Source of the DNA: Vicia villosa
Lineage: Eukaryota > Streptophyta > Magnoliopsida > Fabales > Fabaceae
Direction of reading: 5' to 3'
DNA length: 64,000 bases
Assembly (NCBI RefSeq): GCF_029867415.1
Contig: NC_081182.1
Location: 6,611,213-6,675,212 of the forward strand
Part shown: positions 35,807-45,897 of the stretch, piece by piece
Position numbering within the stretch: the stretch's first letter is position 1
How the letters are laid out: each line of letters begins with the position of its first letter
The notes under the pieces: generated by a model
The model's database searches: none
The model's input: only the letters and a program-made list of their open reading frames with translations
What the model was told of the DNA's origin: nothing
Position numbers and translations under genes: made by a program

Positions 35807-36622
35807 ACCAAAATTTACCGTTGTATCATGCAGGCTAAAAGTGAAATGAGCCAGTATATACAACTCTTATGTAGGCCTAATTAATAACTGCAAATAAACT
35901 GCGATTTCTCATCGTGATAGTAAGGTTGAAGTTCCTATTTCGGCACAAACAAAAGATTTCTCATCTAACAACGTTTCAATATATGTACCTAGAGTTTACA
36001 GTATCCACTACAATATGATGAGTATATATAAATACCACGACGAGATGAAGTGAAGATTGATGCATCTTTTAAAACTATGTCTGGGTTTTTCAACAGTTGC
36101 TAAATACCACCAGTATATATAAATACCACCACGACGAGATGAGTATATATAAATATTACTGTTTCACCTTGATCAAACACACAAGAAATCCCAAAGTCAC
36201 TCTTCATTCCAAAATCCATTTTTTGTGTCATTTGCATTTTCATAGCAAATTTTAGTTAGAGAAGTTTTGGGTGAAAACCAACCTTTCTAACAACTTCCAT
36301 ACACCATTTGGAAGTTTTTGATCATCTCCAAACACTTCACAAACACCCCTAGCCAAAAACCACTATCAAACCTCCATTAAAGAGCCATTTAGAGCCTTAA
36401 CCTTCCAAACTTCATTCCATAGGCTCACTAGCCAAACTAATCATTCAAACATCTTCTACATACCATATATAAGCTGTTCAGATCATTGATTCACATCTGG
36501 AACACTGAGAATACATTGTTTCACTGTAACTTTTTTGTCTTGTAGGTACAATTGAGTTACAGGTTCCTGAGGTTTTCAGGAGCAATTAAGCATTCATTTA
36601 GCTTCCCTACAACACAAGGGAG
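35807..36622. other. Possible LTR leader, otherwise unassigned
   Basis: agtatatataaata occurs near 36022, 36113 and 36144 with caccacgacgagatga beside it. A C- and A-rich leader follows. It could be a plus-strand LTR promoter, but no ends or primer site were found. Confidence 0.3.
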
Positions 36623-38263
36623 CTATCCATATCCATCAAGGAGTTCTGTAACATCAGTTTGAAGCAGTATCTGAATTAGAGATATTTTTAACTCCTCTAT
36701 GAGTTTAAAATTACTTTCTTTAAGTTCATAATTTTCTGCTTTAAGTTTCACAGTTTCAACTACAAAACTATCTTTAAGTTTCTTGTATTTGATTCTGAGT
36801 TTACTATGGTTTTCCAGAAGTTTTGATAAGCTTTCTACAAGCTCATCTCTAGTAAGTTCAAAGAATACCTCATCAGTTTCTAATTCAGAGCCAGTGTCAT
36901 CTCCTATGGTAGCCATTAATGCTAAGTTGGCATGTTCATCTTCTAAGTCAGATTCACCTTCAGAAGATTTTGAATCATCCCATGTGGCCATCAGACTTTT
37001 CTTCTTTTCGAATTTTTTCTTTGGCCTTTCTCTCTGCAGCTTAGGACAATCATTCTTAAAGTGACATGGTTCTTTACATTCATAGCAGACAATGCATTTT
37101 CTGCTAGGCTTCTTATGTCCAGAAGATTATGCTTTATTTTCTGGTCTCTTGTAATTTCTGAACTTCCTTTGTTTATGCTTCCATAATTGATTTACTCTTC
37201 TGGAGAGAACAAATAACTCATCTTCTTCTTCTGATGCAGAGTCACTAGAGCTTTCTTCTTCAGCCTGAAAAGCATTAGTTTCAAATTTTCTAATAGATTT
37301 AAGGGCAACAGACTTACCTTTCTTCTGAGGCTCATTTTCATCAAGTTCTATCTCGTGGCTTCTCAATTCACTGATAAGTTCTTCAAGAGATACATCATTT
37401 AGACTCTTTGCAACTTTGAACGCAGTAACCATTGGTCCCCATCTTCTGGGTAAACTTAGGGTTGGCAACGGGTCGGGTTTCACACTACCCAAACCCGCAC
37501 CCAAAATCGACACCCAAACCCAAATGTTGTTCGGGTGGCAAACTAACACCCACGCCCACACCCGTTGGGTTCAGGTTTTTTCACCCAAACCCGAACCCGC
37601 AACAAAATACATAAAATATATTTTACACTATCCAAACCCGTACTCGAAATATCGGGTGGCACCCGAACTCAAACCCAAACCCAGTCAATTCGGTTTTTCA
37701 CCCTTTGACTCGGGTTCGGGTGCGGGTGGACCCCGCGGATGCGGGTCTGCTTGCCATCCCTAGGTAAACTTCTGATTATCTTCTTGACATGATCTGCTCT
37801 GGTGTATCCTTTGTTCAAAACTCTCAAGCCAGTAGTCAGAGTTTGAAATCTTGAGAACATGGTTTCAATGGACTCATCTTCTTCCATTCTAAATGCCTTG
37901 TACTTCTGAATGTGGGCCAGAGCTTTAGTCTCTTTAACTTGAGCGATTCCTTCATGAGTCATTTTGAGAGACTCAAACATATTATTCAGCAAGATAGTTT
38001 TAGCCTTGTGATGATTTTTTACCTCTTTCTTTTGTTTATCACTCATGTTTTTCCTATCAATCTTTTTACCAGTATCTACAGGATGTATGTAACCATCTAA
38101 TACAATGTCCCATAGTTCAACATCTTGTCCTAGAAAGAAACTTTCCAGTACTCAAAATTTTCTCCATCAAACACAGGGGGTCAGTTATTTTGCTCGTTTT
38201 CCATAGTGTTTTTCTTCTGGATCTTTTACTGACACTGTTAAGTGTTTGCACCCAGAACCAAGT
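36623..38263 (-). pseudogene. Copia gag (SIRE/Maximus-like), split by a MITE
   Basis: Read on the minus strand. A gag segment at 38046-37763 has MFESLKMTHEGIAQVKETKA and ends IIRSLPR. After the MITE at 37457-37762 the frame continues RWGPMVTAFKVAKSLNDVSL (37450-37127), passes an acidic serine-rich stretch and reaches a CCHC zinc knuckle near 37090-37050 (CYECKEPCHFKNDCPK). It then becomes MATWDDSKSSEGESDLEDE and a coiled-coil-like part down to 36623. Gag forms the virus-like particle of the retrotransposon. Removing the MITE and one TSD copy leaves the frame open across the site. A stop near 37127 and loss of everything downstream (protease, integrase, RT) make it inactive. Confidence 0.88.
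37457..37762. mobile_element. hAT-type MITE with 8-bp TSD
   Basis: The ends tagggttggcaacgggtc and cttgccatcccta are inverted repeats, flanked by ggtaaact at 37449-37456 and 37763-37770. The interior is rich in acccgaacccg/cgggttcggg. It belongs to the same broad type as 28808-29081. It interrupts the copia gag on the minus strand. Confidence 0.92.
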
Positions 38264-38277
38264 GCTCTGATGCTAAT
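38264..38277 (-). promoter_or_regulatory. Primer-binding site of the minus-strand copia element
   Basis: On the minus strand the sequence reads attagcatcagagc, a variant of TGGTATCAGAGC (initiator Met-tRNA type), directly next to the LTR end at 38278. Confidence 0.75.
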
Positions 38278-39007
38278 TGAAGGGTATGAAAACACTTAAA
38301 AGGGGGGTTGAATAAGGGGTTTTCTTCCGCAAATGAAAATTCAATCGATATTTTTATCCTGATTCGTTTGAACTCAAACTACTTCAGTCCACCCGTCAAG
38401 GTGATTTCGCCTCTCTCAACGAGGACTTAATCCACTATAACCAAACTGATTACAAATGCACAACCAACTGGTGTAACTAACAATTCAATGCACAAGCCAA
38501 CTGCAAGTGACTAACACCTCTAAGACTAACTAGTCCTATTTCTCTCGAGAAATCTGACCGAACTGGTCTCTCAAAGAACAATTACAAATAAGAACTTCTA
38601 ACAATAGTGTTTCAGATTGCTTTTTAAAAAGCTTTATCACAACAGTGAATTTTCACTGAGTTTAAGTACAATGAATATGAATCTCAATAAAATGATATGA
38701 ACAAAGAATTTACGTTCAACATAAGATTTTTCGTGAGCAGCTCTTGTTCGTAAGTTGTTATTTGCTTTTTCAAATGATCTTTTATTTATAGCCTTTGGAA
38801 GTTGTTCATCGTTGCTTCCTCGTAAGTTGTTCCGCCATAAATGTTTGCGTGTCGTGTTGGTTAATTGAGCTTTGCATGCATCTTAATATTTGTTCCTCAT
38901 GAATGTTCCAGCCGTCTTTTAATCATTATGTCTCTAACGGTATTTTATCTTGTATCAGAACTTTGTATTTTGTTTTTCTTTTTCTTCACAAACTTCTGTC
39001 TTGACAT
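38278..39007 (-). mobile_element. Copia 5' LTR, first part (interrupted)
   Basis: Plus-strand sequence from tgaagggtatg onward is the downstream end of a copia LTR read on the minus strand. It runs to 39007, where the 16-kb element is inserted, and resumes at 55067. Together the parts give an LTR of about 966 bp. Confidence 0.82.
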
Positions 39008-42000
39008 TGTCATACCCCAAATTTGTCCTACCGTTATTTATCTGGCTTGCAAATCATAAACATACATCCATTTAGGTCATATCATTGCATGCATCTGTAT
39101 CATTGGTCCTTGGTCAGGAGGAGAGACTTGAAGCCTAATGTGGGGTGTCATCAGCCGGCCCAAGACCTCTTGAAATCAGGGTTTTCATCCAGTTCATAGC
39201 ATTGGCAAGTGTAGAAGTCATCCGATCCTCTTAATCAGGGTTTCCTTGACCAAAGTCAACCAGTTGACTTTCTGGTCAACATTTAACAAGGAATTTCCTA
39301 CCAAGTGAGGAGCTTTCATATTGGCTATGTGGGCGTATTCATTTGACTGGATTTGACCAGAGGAGATTTAATCAAGAATTCCATCAATAATCAGAAAAAT
39401 CAGAACATTTGGCTTTTGGGTCAAAATCAGAAGAATTATTCAAATATTGACTTTTGGTGGAAATTTAACCAAGAAAAGTCAAAGAATGGATAAAATCGGG
39501 AGTTTGACAAAAGTTGCCAAAAATAAGAAAATGACAAAAATGGAAAGTTCCATACTTAGAGAAATTTTTGAAAGATTTGAAAATGGTTGACCAGCTCACT
39601 TCAGGTCCAGTTTACACGTGTTTCTAGGCTTCAATTCAAAACAAGCTCAACATAGAAAATGTTCAAATCATGACATTGTACAACTTTGTAGTTGGAAGAT
39701 TTTTCATTGGAAGCGTAGATCAAAAGTTACAAGAGTTGGAAGTTTGAGAATCATCATTCAAGTAAGTCAGGATGCCAAGCAAAATTCTGGGCAGCATGCA
39801 TGCATTTCTACAAACACGTGGTGCGCAATATTGGAAGCCAGTTTAAGATAACTACAGGCACCCATCAGGTTCAAACTTGGCATCCATCTGATCTCCTCCA
39901 TGCACTATACACAATGAGCCAAGAACCACGTTAATTGGATGTGTAATGAACGAATTAGGAGCTCTCAAAGTGGTGATCATGCAAAGGTAGCTCATGGCGC
40001 ATGGCTGGGCAAGGATGTAAGGCAGGCGCAAAACACTTTGTCAAATAGGTGGCGGGCAATTTTCAAATCCAATTTTAAGGAACTATAGGCATCTCTGGCA
40101 CTTCATTCAAATTGATACATATTCTACTCTATGCCCTCTTTCAAATAGTCCAAGAACCATGCTAATTGAATACACAATGATCAAATTATGAGGCTTCAAA
40201 CTCGGGTCCATGAGAACTGACTTTGGCTAAGGCATGGCAGATCACGCACGCGCACACCGGTCATTGATGGATCAGCATGTTCATAAAGGAATTCGAAGAA
40301 GATATCATCATCATCTCTCACTTGTCCCAACATGAAACTTCCTCTACCCCATCCCCTCTCCTCGCAAAACTTGGAAGTGAATCAATAGATGAGCGATAGT
40401 GAGAGATACATGTACACAAAGTAAGCATCAGTGGTGATTCATAGCATGAGGCAACGGCAAATTCTGCAGCCATACATACACCAGTTAGCACCGCAGCTCC
40501 ACACTTAGCCATGCACGAGGAAAAGCGCGTGGAAAACATACCAGTAGTGATCAAATACTTGCTCTTGGGATGGATCCTCAACATAACACCACACCTTAAC
40601 ACTCCATGCACCCTCCACATATATATCCAAAAGCCCTTCATAAACAACGACACACTTCATTTTCACGGTTACATACAAACCCTCTCATCTTCACTCTCAT
40701 CACTCCCCAATCTTCTCTCTCGTCCCTCACCTTCACTCTCCCTCTTCATCTCTCTAACCACCCTAACAACCACCTAACAAACTTGCTAGCCACCTATAAC
40801 CGTCACCTTCAACAACCACCAACCACCTCCTTCACCACCATAACCCTCATTCTCTTTTCTCTCGTTTTCATCTTCACCCTCACCAACAAACTCAACCTTC
40901 ATATCTCTCCGTCGAACCGTGATCATCATCATCCACCATCATCAACCTCTATACTTTTCCTCATCAATCATTGTCAACAATCTCATCACCACCCGCATCG
41001 TTATGGCCACTTCTCATCTTCGATTCTCCCTCACCTTGAATCAAGAGCAGTTCCTCTGAGTTCATCATTGTCCATTAAGTTTGTATCACCGCTGAGGTAA
41101 AGCTTCAAGAACCGGGTTCATTTCTAAGAGATCTTTACTCAACTTCATAGTTGGTGGCGTGATGGATCTTCAAGATTGAATTGCAGCTTGTAAAATTTCC
41201 ATATCATTCGAGTCAAGAAAGCTTCAGGTAAGTACTCAGTCCTCTTACACGGTAGAAGCTATCACTGTGCCTTCGAACGCTTTGTAGTATATTATGCTCA
41301 ATCCGTGGATCTGCGAAGTGTGTTTTCGTTTTGCATTGAAATTGAAGTGTGTTCGTGTTCAAACGATTTGATTAGGATACATATTCGGTGAGAATTGCTC
41401 TGGTATGTTTAAGGTGCACTTCTGTGAAGTTTGATAGTTCTAGGGTTTTAGAGTTTTGTTCGGTCTGAGTAATAAAGTGAGATCTATAGAAAACTAGTGA
41501 CAGATCCGTGTTCACCGCAAGAATCCGAGTCGAGCAATACCGCTCTCTTGAATTTTTGAGAAATTTAGTGCCGCCTCCGCCGTGGATCTACCGGAGAAGA
41601 CGACCGGAGCGTGGCTCCGGCGTCTGGGATGCTTGCATGGTTCGTTTCCCGCTTTGCCTACGTGGCAATCCATTACTGGCTCTGTTTCCCATCTTATTTC
41701 ATATTTTGTTTTCATTCAAATGATTAAGAGGTGACGTGTTAATACCTGATTTGACCAGCAGTGTTTTTGTCTTTATCCCATTTAGTCCCATCTTGACCAG
41801 TTGATATACGTTATCCCTTATTTTTCTATGTCACATGTTAATAACCATATAACAAGTCATGAACCACATGCTGAGACAGGATAATAAAAAACAAAATGAA
41901 AATAGTATGAAGATAAGTGAAGGAATGGAAGTGGATAGATAATGTAGTTGGGCCATGCGCTATGGGCCTAAGTTGTTTCCAGGAACCACACCCCTTGATT

Positions 42001-42742
42001 GCTAACACTCCCGCCTCTTAATGATGTTGGGCCTGGACGCTCATGCTCTTCGCACCCCCCTGCATTAGGCCCAGATTGCTTGTGACTAGTTTTAGTTCAT
42101 ATAAAAAACTGCTAAACTCACCCTCTGCAGTGTAGCTTAGATTTTCACCTTATTTTTTTGTTTTGCTTTTACTTTAGCTCTTAATTCCATTTTTTTAATC
42201 AAGTAAAAAATGCATAAAATCAATGTTAGATATTAGTTCATTCCACAATAGTTTTCTTACTTTTAGTTGATAAAAACATGATAAAACCTTTAATATTTTG
42301 TTAGACTTGTAGGTGATCATTGACATTAGAAAACTCATAAAAATAGTAGACTTTAGGTTGATTTTGACATTAATCCTTTGAATTTTCTTTCATAAAAAGG
42401 TCATGAAAAGTAGTAGTTTTGTAGTTTAATTTTGCATTGATGTTTGAATTGTTTTCATACTAGTTCCATGTTATTTTTGTATGACGCTTGTGCGATTTTA
42501 TTGCTTGTATTTTTTGGCCTTATTTTAGGCCTATTTCGTTAGTACCATTTTAGATTCTTTTTGTACATAGATAGGAATTAGGACAACTTAGACTAGAATT
42601 TAGATATAGTTCCCTTCTCATTTTCTTTTTCTTTTTAAATCTTAAAATGCTTAATAAAAATCGATGAAGATCATACCGTTGCTTTATTTCATGGTAGGAA
42701 AGAAATGATTGAGGCGTAGGCCTCGATGTATGTTCTTTCCTA

Positions 42743-43140
42743 CTTAGCGGAGAAGAAATGATTGAGGTGTGAAGCCTCGGTGTATTTCTTAACCGTTATT
42801 TAGAGAAACGATTGTGGCGTAGGCCTCGATGTGCATTCTCTAAATATTCATAAAAAACTTTTTTCGTATTTCCTTTACTTAGCGGAGAAGAAATGATTGA
42901 GGTGTGAAGCCTCGGTGTATTTCTTAACCGTTATTTAGAGAAACGATTGTGGCGTAGGCCTCGATGTGCATTCTCTAAATATTCATAAAAAACTTTTTTC
43001 GTATTTCCTTTACTTAGCGGAGAAGAAGAGGCCTCGGTGTATTTCTTAACCGCCATTTAGAGAAACGATTGTGGCGTAGGCCTCGATGTGCGTTCTCTAA
43101 ATATGCAAAACAAAACTCTTTTTGGTATGATCTAAGTCAC
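42743..43140 (+). repeat. 135-bp tandem array inside the 5' LTR
   Basis: The motif cttagcggagaagaa starts units at 42743, 42878 and 43013. Each unit contains ttgaggtgtgaagcctcgg, except the third, which lacks 13 bp. It also contains attgtggcgtaggcctcgat, so the unit holds two inverted-like gaggc/gcctc pairs. The same array is in the 3' LTR from about 54039. Confidence 0.9.
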
Positions 43141-43591
43141 AAATTAAATCCCCTTAAAAAACACCAATAAAAAACACATAAAACACTAATAAATGGTCAG
43201 ATTTAAAACAAAGTAAGGAAGTGGTGCGAAGCCTTGTAGTAGGTTCTCGTCATCATGTAATTACCCTAAAAGACACAAACCAATCTCCTTTTTTCTTTTC
43301 TTAAGGGCAAGTTATCTCCGCTCCATTGCATCCTAGGCGATCCCTTATGCAAGAGCGTGAGCGTTAACGCCGCCCAACTAAAAAAACACAAAACAAACAG
43401 AAAATCTTTAGCCGAGCTACGGTAACTCTGATTCCTGAAAAGGATACGTAGGCAGCGGGGTAGGGCCCGTGCGAGTACAATTCTTTATTTTCCCTACATT
43501 TTGCATTCATTCGCATTTAGACATAGACATAGCATACACCCATTAGATAGAAACAAACATAGGTGGATACCATCGAGTACGATGGGCGCGA

Positions 43592-43611
43592 GGGGTGCTA
43601 GCACCTTCCCC
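43592..43611 (+). promoter_or_regulatory. Conserved hairpin-like block near LTR end
   Basis: GGGGTGCTAGCACCTTCCCC contains the perfect palindrome GGTGCTAGCACC. It lies 159 bases before the LTR end and recurs in all LTRs of this type in the window. Function unknown; a role in RNA 3'-end formation or packaging is inference. Confidence 0.65.
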
Positions 43612-43753
43612 TTGCGTAACCGACTCCCGTACCTTGATTCTCTGGTCGCAAGACCCTGTTCCTTCCTTTGTTAGGTTTTCTGATATTCCTTTCCCTTATG
43701 GGATAAATATATTGGTGGCGACTCTGTTCATTTTTTCGCGAGCGTGCGACAGC

Positions 43754-43771
43754 TGGCGACTCTGCTGGGGA
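43754..43771 (+). promoter_or_regulatory. Primer-binding site of element 1
   Basis: tggcgactctgctgggga starts two bases after the LTR. Ogre/Tat elements of legumes carry this primer site, reported as complementary to an arginine tRNA (from memory, not checked). Confidence 0.85.
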
Positions 43772-44793
43772 TGTTGCTAGACCTATTGCTGGTCCATCCT
43801 TAGTGAGTCGATCCTAGCCTATCCGTTTGTTTGTTTATTTACTGGGTGTGCTATGTTTTCTCTATACGTGCCTTTATTTATTTTATGTATTTATTTTATG
43901 TTTCGCATGTCCTGTTTATTTTCTGCTTGCATATCATGTTTATTTCTGCTTGCACATCATGCATATGGATTATATTTTGTGTTCCTTGGGGTCTTCTGTT
44001 CTGTTTTGCAGGTTGGGTGGGATGTTCTATGAGGTAAAAGGCCCAATACCCAGGCCAGAGTGACACATAGGATACCTAGGATAGAGTGGATAGTCATGAC
44101 GCCAACAGAATGTCAGGTTCTGTTGATTGCGATCATGAGACCCACGCCCAGTCGAGGTCCAAATGGGGTATCATTGTTGGCATGTAGATGCAACAACGGT
44201 GGTGCCTCAGGAGGACTGATAACGCTGGTTGCCATTTTGACCTTACCCTGACCTAGATTCACCCGTGAGTGGGGAGGGATATACATGACAGGTACCGTTG
44301 GTGACTCAGGTTCTGTTGGTGACTATTGGTTCTCCTGGTATTCAAAAAGGTGTCGGACCTTTGATCCTGTGACATTTGACCTGTATCAGTTATTCAGAGG
44401 ATTGTACAGTGGTTACTAAGATTACATCGACCGTTGATCCCATGCTTTTGCATTGCATAACATCATTGCTTTGTCCACTCCATTTATGAAAGATCCTAGA
44501 GTCTATTTCCAAAAAAAAGAGAAAAGAAAAGAAAAGATATGTAAAAGAAAAAGGAAATAGAAAAGCAAAAAAAGAAAAGAAAAGATATTCTATACAAAAT
44601 AAAGCCTTGAAAAAAAAAAGAAAAAGAAAGATGAAAGTGTGAGAAAAGACTTTAGGATCTCTCATAAATGAAACATGCATTCATATTATCATGCATTTCA
44701 TGGTTCTTTAAAAGACTTATGGGACCATTTCTATTCAGATTCCAAGATCAACAACAGATTTGACTTCTCACCGCCACAACTCCAAGATCAATT
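43772..44793 (+). other. Leader of element 1
   Basis: Untranslated region between the primer site and the gag-like ORF. It contains a purine tract of GAAAA type (44500-44640) and no conserved frame. The open frames at 43827-44251 lie in the leader and lack any signature. Confidence 0.6.
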
Positions 44794-45897
44794 ATGGAAC
44801 AACTCCGTGAGGAAATGGATGAGATGAAGGAACAAATGGGTCATCTTATGTTGGAGATGCGAGACTTGGTCCGTAATCAGGATGCACTAAAAGAGGAGAA
44901 TAGTCAGTTGAAGACTCAATTGAGCTTGGTCATGGAAGTTCTGAAGACGGTATTAAGGAAGGAAGGTGATGTTGTTCCTGCTGCTGCAACAGAAGTTGTT
45001 GATTCCTTCTTCCCAATAGGATTCCTTTCCACTCATGGAATACCTCAGGAAGTTCCTCCTCAACTCCATGTGCCATTACCTCCATGCCAATCTGTTCTTC
45101 AAGGAGGCCAAATGTGCGGGAAAAAGCCTAAGAAACCTCAGAGAATTCTCAACCCTATCCCGATGCCTTACGCTCAGTTACTTCCCCGTTTGCTGGAGCT
45201 TCAGTTGGTTGAGCTACGAGAATTGGCTACGCCTGAAAAGCTTCCCCCCACCTTTGATGCCAATGCTAGATGTGAGTTCCATTCTGGGGCACCTGGTCAT
45301 GATATTGAGAATTGTAGGGCGCTGAAGCAGCAAATTCAAGATCTCATTGATTCAAAAGTGATTTTGTTCACCCCCGAGGGTATGTTTGTTCAAGGAAATG
45401 GGGTTCCAACTGCGGTGGAAGAAAAGGTTGATTCATACTTCCATGTTAGATCTACTTCAAATCAGAAGCATAATGCACCATCTTGGGTTCCAGGTTTCCC
45501 ACCTCATCAGTCTCCATTTGTTTCGCAGCCAGATCAAAAGAGGAAGACACCCGAACAGAATCATCAACAAGGTCATCCGAATGAATACCCACCTAGAAGT
45601 AATTTGGGGCGAAGAAATGCTCCTCTGGACCAGATTCCTATGACATACACTAAACTTCTGCCATATCTAGTGCAAAGCTCATTGGTGGCCCCCAAATCTC
45701 TGAAACCTCCACCACGCCCGTTTCCACCTGGGCATGACCCTAATGCGCAATGTAGGTACCACGTTGGATCAGCAGGGCACTCAACCGAGGACTGCAACGC
45801 TTTCAAAGCCAAGGTGCAACAATTGATCGACGAGAGACATATAACCCTTCAAGGAGGAAACATGTGGGTGAACGGAATGCCCGTGCCCAAGTGAATG
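44794..45897 (+). CDS. Gag-like protein with duplicated zinc module, element 1
   Basis: Intact 366-codon ORF. Residues 1-58 are a heptad-rich coiled coil (MEQLREEMDEMKEQMGHLM and on). Two related modules follow. Module 1 (about 120-195) has PIPMPYAQLLPRLLE and zinc ligands C160, H163, H169, C174. Module 2 (about 279-355) has QIPMTYTKLLPYLVQ and C320, H323, H329, C334. The spacing C-x2-H-x5-H-x4-C is that of the C-terminal part of Ogre/Tat gag (CEYH...GH..E.C type, family knowledge). The usual capsid domain and all of pol are absent. The duplication inside one ORF is unusual. It probably binds the element RNA or co-assembles with gag from an autonomous partner (inference). The first ATG gives a full coiled coil, so I keep this start. 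Confidence 0.85.

Larger units (their letters stand above)
39008..43751 (+). mobile_element. 5' LTR (4744 bp) of non-autonomous Ogre-like element 1
   Basis: The LTR begins TGTCATACCCCAAATTTG and ends gcgaca, preceded by the TSD gacat (39003-39007). By eye it differs from the 3' LTR by six substitutions and one 13-bp deletion (around 43026), so the insertion is young. Within it lie a TATA-like catatatatcc at 40618, a 135-bp tandem array at 42743-43140, a TACGTAGGCA block near 43444 and a hairpin-like block at 43592. Open frames in the LTR (up to 164 codons at 40606) have no known domain and I treat them as non-coding. Confidence 0.95.

Noticed and set aside
36783..37064. 93-codon open frame on the plus strand
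   Set aside because: It is a shadow of the copia gag on the minus strand.
40606..41100. 164-codon open frame present in both LTRs (also 51903-52397)
   Set aside because: It lies in the long R-U5 leader, is rich in Thr/Pro/His from CA-rich sequence, and has no family signature. Identity between LTRs reflects recent insertion, not selection.
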